64,000 bases of DNA from Pseudonocardia sp. C8 (GTDB lineage: Bacteria; Actinomycetota; Actinomycetes; Mycobacteriales; Pseudonocardiaceae): positions 3,559,501 through 3,623,500 of the forward strand of contig NZ_JACMTR010000002.1 in assembly GCF_014267175.1 (NCBI RefSeq), given 5' to 3'. A model generated the notes under the pieces. The model worked only from the letters and a program-made list of their open reading frames with translations, had not been told where the DNA came from and made no database searches. Within the stretch, counting starts at the first letter, position 1, and each line of letters begins with the position of its first letter. The translations under genes were made by a program, and so were the position numbers. Below, piece after piece: positions 49,987 through 61,257 of the stretch.

Positions 49987-50604
49987 TCACTCCACCTCGA
50001 TGGTCCCGTACTCCGGGCGTCCCGCGGTGCGGTAGCTCAGGATCGTGACGCCGCGCGGCGTCGTCCGGGACCCGGTGAGCTCCAGCGCCAGGTCGGCGCC
50101 CTCGGCCGGGAACAGCCGACGGCCCGCGCCGAGCACGACCGGGAAGACCAGCAGGTGCAGCTCGTCGAGCAGCTCCTCGGCCAGCAGCCACCGGACCAGC
50201 TCACCGCTGCCGTGCACCTGCAGCTCCCGGCCCGGCCGGGCCTTCAGCTCGCGGACGGCCGCGGCGACGTCATCGGAGAGGACGGTCGTGCCGGCCCACC
50301 CGGGATCGGTCAGCGTGGTCGAGGGCACGTACTTGGGGAGGGTGTTGAACGCGACCGCGACCGGGTCGTCGCCGGGGTCGGCCATCTTCCCCCAGGACCC
50401 GGCGAAGATGTCGTAGGTGCGCCGGCCGATCAGGAACGCGTCGACGCGGCCGAACACCTCGTCCACGAACGCACCGGTCCGCTCCTCGAAGTATGGCACC
50501 ACCCAGCCGCCGCGGGTGAACCCGCCGGAGCGGTCCTCGTCGGGGCCGCCCGGGCCCTGGTAGACGCCGTCCAGGGACAGGAACATCGTCGCTGTGAGCT
50601 TCAT
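49987..50604 (-). CDS. RibD C-terminal / dihydrofolate reductase-like protein
   Basis: A 205-residue protein of the bacterial bifunctional deaminase-reductase C-terminal family ('KLTATMFLSLDGVYQGPGGP', 'VDAFLIGRRTYDIFAGSWGK', 'LQVHGSGELVRWLLAEELLD', 'DELHLLVFPVVLGAGRRLFP'). These stand-alone reductase domains are common in actinobacteria, and their substrates are mostly unknown; NADPH binding is expected. It is encoded upstream of the repeat array and just downstream of the response regulator gene on the same strand. Confidence 0.88.
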   Translation of the reverse strand: MKLTATMFLSLDGVYQGPGGPDEDRSGGFTRGGWVVPYFEERTGAFVDEVFGRVDAFLIGRRTYDIFAGSWGKMADPGDDPVAVAFNTLPKYVPSTTLTDPGWAGTTVLSDDVAAAVRELKARPGRELQVHGSGELVRWLLAEELLDELHLLVFPVVLGAGRRLFPAEGADLALELTGSRTTPRGVTILSYRTAGRPEYGTIEVE

Positions 50605-50633
50605 GCCGGTGCCGACCGGCCGGGGCGGGCGAA

Positions 50634-51332
50634 CTAATCGGTCGCGTCGCGGACCAGGAGCGCGATCTGCACCCGGTTGTCCAGCGCCAGCTCCCGCAGC
50701 AGCTTGGACACGTAGGACTTCACCGTGGCCACCGACATGTGCAGCTCCTCCGCGATGTCGGCATTGGACCCGCCGCGGGCGACGGCCTCGGCGACGTCGC
50801 GTTCCCGCTCGGCCAGCCGGTCCAGCCTGCTGCGGGCGGCCCGGCGCCGGTCCACCGGCCCGGCCCCGCCCCTGACCATCCCGATCAGCCGCCGGGTGAT
50901 CGCCGGGGAGAGGACCGCGTCGCCGTCGGCGGCGGCCCGGACGGCCTCGACGATCCCCTCCGGTGCCGCGTCCTTGAGCAGGAACCCGCTCGCACCGGCC
51001 CGCAGCGCGCGCACGACGTGCTCGTCGGCGTCGAAGGTGGTCAGGACGACGACGGTCGGCGGGTCCGGCGCCGCCGTCAGCCGCTGGGTCGCGGCGACGC
51101 CGTTGACCCGCCGCATCCGCAGGTCCATCAGCACGACGTGCGGGCGCCCGGCCCGGACGGCGTCGGGGACCTCGTCGCCGTCGCCGACGTCGCCGACGAT
51201 CCGGATCCGCCGCTCCGGGGCGGTGTCGGTCGCGGCGAGCACGTGCCCGTCGAGCATCACCTTCAGCCCGGCCCGGACCAGCGGGTCGTCGTCGACCAGC
51301 AGGACCCGGATCTCGGTGTCGGGACCGCTCAC
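50634..51332 (-). CDS. LuxR/NarL-type response regulator
   Basis: A 232-residue response regulator. The receiver domain has 'VLLVDDDPLVRAGLKVMLDG' (acidic pair), the phosphoacceptor Asp in 'PHVVLMDLRMRRVNG' and Lys in 'GFLLKDAAPEG'; the C-terminal HTH ('AEAVARGGSNADIAEELHMS', 'VATVKSYVSKLLRELAL') binds DNA. About 20 extra residues lie after the first acidic pair (after 'GHVLAATDTAPERR'). The GTG start overlaps the stop of the cognate DesK-type kinase (GTGA). Confidence 0.9.
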   Translation of the reverse strand: MSGPDTEIRVLLVDDDPLVRAGLKVMLDGHVLAATDTAPERRIRIVGDVGDGDEVPDAVRAGRPHVVLMDLRMRRVNGVAATQRLTAAPDPPTVVVLTTFDADEHVVRALRAGASGFLLKDAAPEGIVEAVRAAADGDAVLSPAITRRLIGMVRGGAGPVDRRRAARSRLDRLAERERDVAEAVARGGSNADIAEELHMSVATVKSYVSKLLRELALDNRVQIALLVRDATD

Positions 51333-52576
51333 GCGTGTGTCTCCTTCGTCCAGGGCAGGACCGCCCGCAGCCGGTACCCGTCCGGGAGCGGGCCGTGCGC
51401 GAGCGTGCCGCCGGTCAGCGTCTCCACCCGTTCCCGGAGCCCGATCAGCCCGGTCCCGGCGCCCTCCGGTGCGGGCCGGTCACCGGTGCACCCGGAGGTC
51501 ACGGTGACGGTGAGGTCCCGGCCCGGCCGGCCGTCGAGGACCACCTCCACCGCGGCACCGGGCGCGTGCCGGGCCGCGTTGGTCAGCCCCTCGCGCACCA
51601 CCCGGTAGGCGACACCGGCGAGCGGGCGGCCCGGCGGTGCCACCATCAGCAGCGCCGTGGAGCGCAGCGAGACGTCGGCGCCGGCCTCGCGGGCCTCGCT
51701 CACCAGGTGCTCGACGGCGGCGAGGTCCTCGGTGTCCTCCGGCCCGTCGGACGGGCACGGCGGCTCGTTCAGCACCTGGACGATCGTGCGCAGGTCCTCC
51801 ATCGCGCGGTGCGTGGTGTCGCGCAGCACCTGCGCGCTCTCCCGGACCGTCTCCGGGGACAGGTCCGTGCGCAGCGCGAGCGCGCCGGCGTGCACCGACA
51901 GCAGCGACAGCCGGTGGCCGAGCCGGTCGTGCATCTCGCCCGCGATCCGCCGCCGTTCGGCCGCCCGGGCCTGCTCGTCGCGCTCCGCGCGGTCGGCCTC
52001 GGCGCGGGCGAGCTGCCGGCGCAGGTCGTCGACCATCGCCCGCCGGTTCGCGGTGAGCAGGCCCGCCACCGTGGACGACGTCAGGAACGCCGTCGCGCCC
52101 CCGAGCAGGAACAGGGTCTCCCCCAGTGTCGGGACGCCCAGCGCGATGTTGACGGCCGCGCCGGCGACCGCCAGGGCGAGGACCACCACGGTCTCGGCCG
52201 TCCGGCGCCGGGCGGCGATGACGAACACGCCCACCAGCGGCAGGTACGTGGCGATCGCCGCGGCGTTGCCGACCACGATCGCCAGCAGGGCGAACGACCT
52301 CGGATACCGGTAGCGCAGCGGCACCGTCCCGAGCGCCGCCACGCCGAGCACCAGCAGGGCGATCCGGTACCCGCTGTCGACGAGGTGGGCCTCCCCCGTG
52401 GTCAGCCCGGCGGCCGTGACCGCGACCATCAGGATCACGGACATCACGGCAGGGCGGAGCACAGGACGACCATAGGCGCGCGGGCGTCGGCGGCCGGGAC
52501 GTGTCCCCCGGATCGGGCGGGCACGGCGGCTCCCCAGGCCGTGCCCGCCGACCGGACCGGTCAGGGCGGCGTACAC
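51329..52576 (-). CDS. DesK/NarX-family sensor histidine kinase
   Basis: A protein of up to 415 residues. Four or five N-terminal membrane helices (about residues 42-175) are followed by a coiled linker, a HisKA_3 helix with the phosphoacceptor His in 'RRIAGEMHDRLGHRLSLLSV' and an ATPase domain ('VVREGLTNAARHAPG', 'GTGLIGLRERVETLTGG'). It autophosphorylates and passes phosphate to the response regulator at 50634. The exact start is unclear: the GTG at 52576 gives the longest form, but the membrane part begins near residue 42, and an internal GTG or ATG there is equally possible. Confidence 0.87.
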   Translation of the reverse strand: MYAALTGPVGGHGLGSRRARPIRGTRPGRRRPRAYGRPVLRPAVMSVILMVAVTAAGLTTGEAHLVDSGYRIALLVLGVAALGTVPLRYRYPRSFALLAIVVGNAAAIATYLPLVGVFVIAARRRTAETVVVLALAVAGAAVNIALGVPTLGETLFLLGGATAFLTSSTVAGLLTANRRAMVDDLRRQLARAEADRAERDEQARAAERRRIAGEMHDRLGHRLSLLSVHAGALALRTDLSPETVRESAQVLRDTTHRAMEDLRTIVQVLNEPPCPSDGPEDTEDLAAVEHLVSEAREAGADVSLRSTALLMVAPPGRPLAGVAYRVVREGLTNAARHAPGAAVEVVLDGRPGRDLTVTVTSGCTGDRPAPEGAGTGLIGLRERVETLTGGTLAHGPLPDGYRLRAVLPWTKETHA

Positions 52577-52600
52577 CTCACCGGTACTCCCCCGGGGCGA

Positions 52601-53254
52601 TCACGTGCCACCCCCTGCTGCCGCGGCCGACGCCGCGGCCGCGGCCGCGGCGGCCTGGACCTCGCGGACCGCCGCGGTGACCGCGGGACCGGCCCAGTCG
52701 CCGTCGGCGACGAGCCGGGCCCGGTCCCGCAGCTCACGGCGGCGTCCCTCCAGCACCCGGTGCTCGGCCCGCACCGCGTGCAGCAGCGAGACCAGCCCCG
52801 CGATCCGGGCGTCGGTGGCGACGCCGTCGCGCAGCGCCGCCGCGATCCCGGCCAGCAGCGTGTCGCGCAGGGCCGGGTCCGGCCACCAGCGCGCGAATCG
52901 CAGGAACCCGCCCGGCCGGCGGTCGACGTGCCCGCCGCGGGCGAGCGCGCCGAGCACGGCACCGCGCAGGCCGGGAACCAGCCGGGTGACCCCCCGCTTC
53001 GCCCGGAACCAGCCTGCCGGCAGCGCCGACGCGCGTTCCGCGACGACGTCGCCACCGGTCCGGGCGACGAGCCGCAGCCGCGGGCTGTGCTCACCGTCGG
53101 TCTCCAGCCACCCGCGCGCCGCGAGGTCGAGCAGGACGGCGCCGGCGAGCGCGCGTTCGGCCCGCTGGCGGTCGACGACGAACCGGCCGGTGCCCGGGTC
53201 GAGCAGCACGATCGTCAGCAGTTCGGGCATCGTGAGCGCCCTGCCGTCGTCCAT
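52601..53254 (-). CDS. GPP34 (GOLPH3/VPS74-like) family protein
   Basis: A 217-residue mostly helical protein of the GPP34 family: 'LTMPELLTIVLLDPGTGRFV' at the start, then 'AGAVLLDLAARGWLETDG', and 'LRDTLLAGIAAALRDGV' in the middle. In eukaryotes GOLPH3 binds phosphoinositides at the Golgi; bacterial versions are common in actinomycetes, with unknown roles, probably membrane association. An Ala-rich tail ('VQAAAAAAAASAAAAGGGT') is odd but typical of GC-rich genes. It is divergent from the APH-like gene. Confidence 0.82.
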   Translation of the reverse strand: MDDGRALTMPELLTIVLLDPGTGRFVVDRQRAERALAGAVLLDLAARGWLETDGEHSPRLRLVARTGGDVVAERASALPAGWFRAKRGVTRLVPGLRGAVLGALARGGHVDRRPGGFLRFARWWPDPALRDTLLAGIAAALRDGVATDARIAGLVSLLHAVRAEHRVLEGRRRELRDRARLVADGDWAGPAVTAAVREVQAAAAAAAASAAAAGGGT

Positions 53255-53269
53255 CGCGTGCTCCTTCCG

Positions 53270-53304
53270 CCGCGCCGGCACCGAGCGTGCCCCGCCCGGC
53301 GCGG
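53270..53304. promoter_or_regulatory. Nested inverted repeat in a divergent promoter region
   Basis: CCGCGCCGG (53270-53278) and CCGGCGCGG (53296-53304) form the outer stem; GGCAC (53277-53281) and GTGCC (53287-53291) form an inner one. It lies between the divergent GPP34 and phosphotransferase genes, so it is more likely an operator or leader structure than a terminator. Confidence 0.4.
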
Positions 53305-53432
53305 AGTCCGCACCCGGCGAAGGTCTGCGGCCGAGGCGACGGAAGTCGGGACACGCGTGCCGCCGCGGCCACCCACCGGCGCGGCGAGGGCCGGGTAGCC
53401 GGGCGCCCCTCGATCGCGAGAGCATCCCCCGC

Positions 53433-54422
53433 ATGGAGCAGCGCCCCACCGGTTTCGACGACGGCGACGTCCGCTCCGCGCTGGCCCGCCACCACGGGAT
53501 CGACGCCCGGGAGCTGCGCTACCGCGCGGTCGGGTTCGGCGACTACCACTGGGAGGCGACCGGAGCGAACGGCCGGCGCTGGTTCGTGAAGGTCTCCGAT
53601 CTCGCCGACAAGCCGCAGTGCGGCCCGACCCCCGAAGCCGCGCTGGCGGGCTACCGGGCGGCCATGCGCACCACGGCCGAGCTGCGCGCGGGCGGGCTGG
53701 AGTTCGTCGCCGCCCCCGAACCGGCACGGAACGGCGAGTTCGTCGCCGACCTGGGCGGCCGGTGGGCGCTGGTCCTGTTCCCGCACGTCGACACCGAACC
53801 GGCCACGGCGGGCCGCGACTTCTACACCGAGCTCTCCCGGGCCGACCGGGACGCGCTCCTCGCGCTGCTGGCCCGGCTGCACACGACACCGGCGCCGGCG
53901 GACACCCCGGTGCACACGCCGGACGTCCCGGACCGGGCGGTGATCGAGGACGCGCTCGCCGGGCAGGAGACCTCGTGGACCGGGGGCCCGTTCTCCGAAC
54001 CGGCCCGGCAGGCCGTCGTCACCCACACGTCGGCGATCCGGGACCGCCTCGCCGACGCCGACGCGCTCCTGCACCAGCTCCGGCTCGCCGGGCGCCCGGT
54101 CGTCGTCACGCACGGGGAGCCGCACCCGGGCAACCTGCTCGACACCGACCGCGGCCTGCTGCTGATCGACTGGGACACCGTCGGGCTGGGCGTGCCGGAG
54201 CGGGACCTCGCCGTCGTCCCCGGGGACCTGTCGGCCTGGACCGAGGCGACCGGCGTCGAACCGGACCCGCACGCGCTGGAGCTGTACCGGCTGCGATGGG
54301 CGCTGGCCGACCTCGGGGAGTTCCTGCGCTGGTTCCGGAACCCGCACGCCGACGACGCCGACAGCCGCACGGCCTGGGAGGGGCTGCTCCAGACGCTGGA
54401 CGACCTCGCCGGAGGCCCGTGA
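53433..54422 (+). CDS. Phosphotransferase (APH-fold) family protein
   Basis: A 329-residue kinase-fold protein of the APH superfamily. The catalytic motif is 'VVVTHGEPHPGNLLDTDRGL' (normally HGDxxxxN; the Asp is Glu in 'HGEPHPGN', a common variant) and the metal motif is 'LLIDWDTVGLGVPERDLAVV'. It may phosphorylate an antibiotic or a metabolite. ATG at 53433. Its TGA stop sits inside an 18-bp hairpin arm shared with the convergent UvrA-like gene. Confidence 0.85.
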   Translation: MEQRPTGFDDGDVRSALARHHGIDARELRYRAVGFGDYHWEATGANGRRWFVKVSDLADKPQCGPTPEAALAGYRAAMRTTAELRAGGLEFVAAPEPARNGEFVADLGGRWALVLFPHVDTEPATAGRDFYTELSRADRDALLALLARLHTTPAPADTPVHTPDVPDRAVIEDALAGQETSWTGGPFSEPARQAVVTHTSAIRDRLADADALLHQLRLAGRPVVVTHGEPHPGNLLDTDRGLLLIDWDTVGLGVPERDLAVVPGDLSAWTEATGVEPDPHALELYRLRWALADLGEFLRWFRNPHADDADSRTAWEGLLQTLDDLAGGP

Positions 54423-54454
54423 GTGGAAAGGCGGGCCGGAGCCCGCCTTTCCAC

Positions 54455-54459
<5 letters not shown>
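54418..54459. terminator. Perfect GTGAGTGG-type hairpin between convergent genes
   Basis: GTGAGTGGAAAGGCGGGC (54419-54436) pairs perfectly with 54441-54458 over a CGGA loop, plus one more outer C-G pair. Both flanking stop codons (APH TGA 54420-54422; UvrA-like TCA 54455-54457) lie at matching positions in the arms. It acts as a bidirectional terminator. Confidence 0.85.
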
Positions 54460-56860
<2,401 letters not shown>

Positions 56861-56902
56861 CGACTCTCCGTCCGACGGAAGCATGGCTCGACACTCATCA
56901 TC

Positions 56903-56913
56903 GTACGGCGTAC
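56903..56913. promoter_or_regulatory. GTAC-GGC-GTAC operator-like motif
   Basis: GTACGGCGTAC sits 43 bp before the UvrA-like start in a 62-bp gap. The spaced GTAC pair is the form of TetR-family drug-responsive operators. No TetR gene is adjacent. Confidence 0.5.
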
Positions 56914-56922
56914 CAAGAAGAC

Positions 56923-57336
56923 TCAGCCGGCCTGGTTGATCCGGACGTGGTTGCCGGCCGGGTCGCGGAACGCGGCGTCCCGCACGCCCCAGGGCTGGTC
57001 GGTCGGCTCCTGGACGACCTCGACGATCTCGGCCGCCTGCATGCGCTCGAACACCGAGTCCAGGTCGGAGGTCGAGAGGACGATCGTGGCGTAGGTGCCC
57101 TTCGCCATCATCTCGGTGATGGTCCGCCGTTCCTCCTCGGTGATCCCCGGGTCCGCCGCGGGGGGCGCGAGCACGATCGAGGTGGCGGGCTGTCCGGGCG
57201 GGCCGACGGTGAGCCAGTGCCGGCCGCCGTACTCGACGTCGTTGCGGACCTCGAAGCCCAGGGCGTCGCGGTAGAAGGCCAGCGAGGCCTTGTGGTCGGT
57301 GTGCGGGAGGAAGCTGTGCGCGATCGTGATGTCCAT
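56923..57336 (-). CDS. VOC family protein
   Basis: A 137-residue vicinal-oxygen-chelate protein: 'ITIAHSFLPHTDHKASLAFY' opens the first unit and 'GVRDAAFRDPAGNHVRINQ' closes the second, with His and Glu-type ligands in place. It is similar in type to the VOC gene at 40806. ATG at 57336, 5 bp after the AraC gene stop on the same strand, so AraC and VOC are one transcript. Drug binding or glyoxalase function is possible. Confidence 0.85.
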   Translation of the reverse strand: MDITIAHSFLPHTDHKASLAFYRDALGFEVRNDVEYGGRHWLTVGPPGQPATSIVLAPPAADPGITEEERRTITEMMAKGTYATIVLSTSDLDSVFERMQAAEIVEVVQEPTDQPWGVRDAAFRDPAGNHVRINQAG

Positions 57337-57341
57337 GCCGC

Positions 57342-57785
57342 TCACGCTAGGGACTGCGCCCGCCTCGGGGCTTCTCGATTCCTGACCGGTCTGGTGACCT
57401 GCTTGGCCACACAGGCCGGGATGCCCTCGGTGCCGTCCGCGCACTCCCGCTTGAACACGCTCGGCGACATGCCGACGAGCTCGGTGAACCGGGTGCTGAA
57501 CGTGCCCAACGACGAGCACCCGACCTCGAAGCACACCTCGGTGACGGACAGGTCCCCGCGCCGCAGCAGCGCCATCGCGCGTTCGATCCGCCGGGTCATG
57601 AGGTAGCTGTAGGGCGACTCGCCGTAGGCCCGCCGGAACTCGCGTGACAGGTGGCCCGCGGACATGTGCTCACCGCGGGCGAGCGCCTCGACGTCGAGCG
57701 GCCGCGCGTACTCGCGGTCGATCCGGTCCCGGACCCGGCGCAGCCGGGCCAGATCGCGCAGGCGCTGATCGTCGCTGCTGGTCAC
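57342..57785 (-). CDS. AraC family transcriptional regulator
   Basis: A 147-residue stand-alone AraC DNA-binding domain ('DVEALARGEHMSAGHLSREF', then 'GDLSVTEVCFEVGCSSLGTF', then 'STRFTELVGMSPSVFKREC'), followed by a 30-residue basic tail with one Cys. There is no ligand domain. It parallels the AraC gene at 41250, likewise directly upstream of a VOC gene. I take the GTG at 57785; a TTG at 57803 would add six residues. It is divergent from the DUF2306 gene. Confidence 0.85.
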   Translation of the reverse strand: MTSSDDQRLRDLARLRRVRDRIDREYARPLDVEALARGEHMSAGHLSREFRRAYGESPYSYLMTRRIERAMALLRRGDLSVTEVCFEVGCSSLGTFSTRFTELVGMSPSVFKRECADGTEGIPACVAKQVTRPVRNREAPRRAQSLA

Positions 57786-57890
57786 CGGCCGATCGTGCCA
57801 CAACGGGCCGGGCCTACACCCGGACGAGTAGCCGAGAAGTCAACTCCGGGACGACGACCGGCGGGCCCGGCACGGCCAGACTCCCGGGGC

Positions 57891-58583
57891 ATGGCCGTCC
57901 CTCCCGCGCAGACCGCGCGCCGCCCGCCGCTGCGGGCATGGGCCCTGGTCGTCGTCGCTGCCGTCGCGGGCGTGGTCCTGGCCGCCCCGTACGTGCTGCT
58001 CGACATCGGGTCGAGCCGGCTGGAGGTGACCGGCCGGCTGCACTACGGCCTGCTGGTGGCCCACGTCCTCACCGCGGCGGTCGCGCTCGTGCTCGGTCCG
58101 CTGCAGTTCGTCCCTGCGGTCCGCGCCCACACCGGCCGGCACCGCGCGATCGGTCGCGCGTACCTGCTGGCCGGTGTCGTGCCGGCGGGGCTGACCGCCG
58201 TCCCGGTCGCGCTGCTCTCCGGACGGCTGGTCACCCAGGTCGGGCTGGTGGTCCCGGCGGTCGGCTGGCTGGTGACGGCCGCCCTGGCGGTGCGCGCGAT
58301 CCGGCGGGGTGACGTCGAGGCCCACCGGTCCTGGATGACCCGCAACTACGCGCTGACCTTCCTGGCCGTGACCGCGCGGGTCCTGGTCCCGCTCATGCTG
58401 CTGGCGCAGGTGCCGTTCGGGGTCCCGGCCGACACCCTCCGCGCGTCGGCACCCGCGCTGATCCCGGTCGGGCAGGTGCTGGGCTGGGTCGTCAACCTGG
58501 TCGTCGCGGAGATCCTGATCCGGCGCAGGCGGTCGGCCGGCGTCGCGGTCCCGCGGGAGGACGCGGGGACGCCCGCGACGTGA
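57891..58583 (+). CDS. DUF2306 membrane protein
   Basis: A 230-residue membrane protein with about six hydrophobic segments. 'GRLHYGLLVAHVLTAAVALV', 'GPLQFVPAVRAHTGRHRAIG' and 'DVEAHRSWMTRNYALTFLAV' are DUF2306-like, with conserved His residues that may bind haem, since the fold resembles cytochrome b561-like or ferric-reductase-type membrane proteins. Function is unknown. It ends 9 bp before the stop of the convergent esterase gene. Confidence 0.82.
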   Translation: MAVPPAQTARRPPLRAWALVVVAAVAGVVLAAPYVLLDIGSSRLEVTGRLHYGLLVAHVLTAAVALVLGPLQFVPAVRAHTGRHRAIGRAYLLAGVVPAGLTAVPVALLSGRLVTQVGLVVPAVGWLVTAALAVRAIRRGDVEAHRSWMTRNYALTFLAVTARVLVPLMLLAQVPFGVPADTLRASAPALIPVGQVLGWVVNLVVAEILIRRRRSAGVAVPREDAGTPAT

Positions 58584-58592
58584 CCGCCGCGC

Positions 58593-59900
58593 TCACCGCG
58601 CGAAGAGGTTCCCGTTCAGGTAGGTGTCCCAGTCCGCCGCGGTCAGGCCGTGCTTCCCGGAGCGCAGGTGGTAGCTCATCGCCGGTCCGCGGTGACCGCG
58701 GTCGGTCGCCGGCGGCCAGTGCGGCGAGGGCAGCCCGGTGTCCCCCAGCCCGTAGAGGTCGTAGACGCGGGCGGCCGCGACGTAGGACAGGAACTCGCCC
58801 TCCGGGTCGGCGTTCGCGTCGCCGGTGGCGCTGCCCACCACGACCCGGCGGGGCGCGACCAGGGCCAGCAGCTGGTGCTGGTCGACCGGCAGCGCGTGCT
58901 CCCGGCCGCCGTAGGCCTTGTACGTCGGCGGGAACCAGTGCGGGAACGAGTCGTTGACCCGCGCGGTCGTCTCGGCGCCGACACCGCCGTCGCCGCGGCG
59001 GGCCGGCTTCGCCCCGGTCGACCCCGAGTTGTGCGCGACGACCGCCGCGAAGCGGGTGTCCTGGGCCCCGGCCCACAGTGCCGCCTTGCCGCTGCGGGAG
59101 TGACCGATCACCGCGACCTTCGCGGGATCGAGGTCGGGGTCGGTCTGCAGGTAGTCCATGGCGCGGCCGGCTCCCCAGGCCCAGGCGCTGACGGCCCGGC
59201 CGGCGTCGTCGGGCAGCTCCCGGTCGGCGGGGTGGAACAGGTCGATCATCGGGCTGCGGTAGTCGTCGCCGTCCGGGGCGATCGCCTCGGCGTCGATCGC
59301 GGCGAACGCGTAGCCGGCCCGGGTGATCGTGGAGACGGGCGCGTAGCCCGACGACTGCTGCGGGTCGTCGTCGACCGAGCCGCGATGGTCGATCATCAGG
59401 AACGTGCCGCGCGGCGGGCCGGGAGTCTTCGGGACGAACAGTCTCAGGTCGAAGCCGGCGGTCCCGTGCGGGCCGGTGACGGTGATCGTCACGGTCTTGC
59501 GGGTGACGCCGCCGGCGTCGGCCTCCGTCACCCGGAAGTCCTGGGCCGCCGGGGCCGGCAGCGGCTGCCCGTAGACGTGCTCCCGGAAGTCGGCGAGCAG
59601 CTCGCCGCGGCGGGTGCCCTCCCAGGCGGCGACCCCGGTCACGGGTTCGCCGTTCGCGGCCCGCAGCGGGTCCGGGTAGGCGGTCCCGTCGATCGTCAGC
59701 GGCTCGGCGGGGTCCTGCTCGCCGTCGGGACGGCCGTGGTCGTCGGCGGGCCCGGTGACCGCGGCCTGGGCGACTCGAACGGACTCCTGCGGCACCGGCC
59801 GGTCACCGGCTCCGGACGCGGCCAGCACGACCAGCGAGAATGCCGCGGCGACGGCGTGCATTCTCCGGGGACGGTGGGGTCGGGGTCTCGGGGCAGGCAT
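58593..59900 (-). CDS. Secreted glucuronoyl esterase-like (CE15) hydrolase
   Basis: A 435-residue secreted protein: an Arg-rich start, a hydrophobic helix ('HAVAAAFSLVVLAASGAG'), then an alpha/beta-hydrolase domain. The nucleophile motif 'VAVIGHSRSGKAALWAGAQD' is typical of CE15 glucuronoyl esterases, which cut lignin-carbohydrate ester bonds; a Glu in 'DAEAIAPDGDDY' and a His near the C-terminus ('HGLTAADWDTYLNGN') could complete the triad. I use the ATG at 59900; an ATG at 59861 is also possible and keeps the signal. Transcribed alone. Confidence 0.85.
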   Translation of the reverse strand: MPAPRPRPHRPRRMHAVAAAFSLVVLAASGAGDRPVPQESVRVAQAAVTGPADDHGRPDGEQDPAEPLTIDGTAYPDPLRAANGEPVTGVAAWEGTRRGELLADFREHVYGQPLPAPAAQDFRVTEADAGGVTRKTVTITVTGPHGTAGFDLRLFVPKTPGPPRGTFLMIDHRGSVDDDPQQSSGYAPVSTITRAGYAFAAIDAEAIAPDGDDYRSPMIDLFHPADRELPDDAGRAVSAWAWGAGRAMDYLQTDPDLDPAKVAVIGHSRSGKAALWAGAQDTRFAAVVAHNSGSTGAKPARRGDGGVGAETTARVNDSFPHWFPPTYKAYGGREHALPVDQHQLLALVAPRRVVVGSATGDANADPEGEFLSYVAAARVYDLYGLGDTGLPSPHWPPATDRGHRGPAMSYHLRSGKHGLTAADWDTYLNGNLFAR

Positions 59901-59979
59901 TTCGCGGGAACCTACCCGGCAGTGATCACCCAGCGCACCCGATCTCGCTGCGGCACAGTCGAACGGGTGACGGGTGCCG

Positions 59980-60075
59980 CCCCGAACGTGCCGGTGGCCC
60001 AACTCCGTGCGGAAACCTCCGCGCACCCCGCCTACCTGATCGACGCGACCGCACACCTGATCGGAACGTTCGGGG
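59980..60075. promoter_or_regulatory. Spaced inverted repeat before the permease gene
   Basis: CCCCGAACGT (59980-59989) and ACGTTCGGGG (60066-60075) are perfect mirrors about 76 bp apart. The right arm contains a GAACGTTC palindrome. They lie in the 231-bp gap between the divergent esterase and permease genes and may be paired operator sites. Confidence 0.4.
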
Positions 60076-60131
60076 TGCGCGTGCGACGAAGGGTGGAGTG
60101 CGGCCGGGCCCACGCGCCCTAGCCTCGCCGA

Positions 60132-61214
60132 ATGCCTGAGCCCACCCACACTCCGACCCGACGGCGGACCGCGCACGCCGCTGTGGTGGGCGTCCTGCTC
60201 GCCGCGGTCCTGTTCGTGGTCGTCCTGCTCTGGTCGAAGTGGCTCCCCTACACTGCGCAGGCGGTGCGGGTGTGGGACCTGGGCACGTGGAGCGGCACGA
60301 ACGTGTGGGGCGCCGGCGGCGTCCGGCCGGGGGACCCGCCGTCCTGGCACGCGGCCACGTCGTTCGTCGTCGCCTACGGCCAGGCCGTCTGGAAGGCGTT
60401 GCTCGCCGCCCTGCTGATCAGCGCCGCGCTGCAGGCGCTCGTGCCGCGGGGCTGGATGCCGCGGCTGCTCAACCGCCGCAGCCGGCTGGCCAGCGCGCTG
60501 GCGGGTGGCCTCGGCAGCACCCCGTCGATGATGTGCACCTGCTGCGCCGCGCCCGTGGTGGTCTCCCTGCGCCGCTCGGGGGTGTCGACCGCGGCGGCGA
60601 TCGCGTACTGGCTGGGCAACCCGCTGCTCAACCCGGCGGTCCTCGTGTTCCTCGTGCTCGTCGCGCCGTGGGAGTGGACGGCGACCCGGCTGGTCGTCGG
60701 CCTGCTGATCGTGGTCGGCGGTGCCGCGCTGGTCGCGCGCCTGGCCGACGGCCGGCAAGCCCCGCCCGCGCTCGCGGACGCGGTCCCGGCCGAGCCGGTC
60801 GACGCGGAACGGCCGGCCCGCGTCCTGTCCCGGTTCGCCGGCACGCTGGCCCGGATGGCGATCGTCCTCGTTCCCGAGTACCTGGTCGTCGTGCTGCTGG
60901 TGGGCGCGTTCCGCGGCTGGCTGTTCCCGATCGACGGCGCGGCGGGCGCCGGGGTGCTGCTCGTCGTGCTCGCGGCGGTCGTCGGCACGCTGATGGTGAT
61001 CCCGACGGCCGGGGAGATCCCGATCCTGCAGGGCCTGGCGCTCGCGGGCGTCGCGGCCGGCCCGATCGGTGCACTGCTGGTCACCCTGCCCGTGGTGAGC
61101 CTGCCGGGGATCGTGATGGTCGCCCGCGCGCTGGGATGGCGGGCGACGGCCGGGACCGGTGCCCTCGCCGTCCTGGGCGGGCTGCTGGGGGCGGGCGTCC
61201 TGCTGGTCCTCTAG
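60132..61214 (+). CDS. Permease of the DUF318/YraQ-ArsP family
   Basis: A 360-residue membrane protein with about eight hydrophobic segments. The motif 'SMMCTCCAAPVVVSLRRSGV' (CTCCAAP, about residues 139-145) is the signature of this permease family, whose ArsP members export organoarsenicals through Cys residues. Whether this one moves arsenic, another soft metal or an organic compound is not clear; no ars genes are near. 'AYWLGNPLLNPAVLVFLVLV' is another family segment. Confidence 0.85.
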   Translation: MPEPTHTPTRRRTAHAAVVGVLLAAVLFVVVLLWSKWLPYTAQAVRVWDLGTWSGTNVWGAGGVRPGDPPSWHAATSFVVAYGQAVWKALLAALLISAALQALVPRGWMPRLLNRRSRLASALAGGLGSTPSMMCTCCAAPVVVSLRRSGVSTAAAIAYWLGNPLLNPAVLVFLVLVAPWEWTATRLVVGLLIVVGGAALVARLADGRQAPPALADAVPAEPVDAERPARVLSRFAGTLARMAIVLVPEYLVVVLLVGAFRGWLFPIDGAAGAGVLLVVLAAVVGTLMVIPTAGEIPILQGLALAGVAAGPIGALLVTLPVVSLPGIVMVARALGWRATAGTGALAVLGGLLGAGVLLVL

Positions 61215-61257
61215 GAACGGGAACCGGAACGACCCGTGCGCCGTGCCGGGTCCACGA

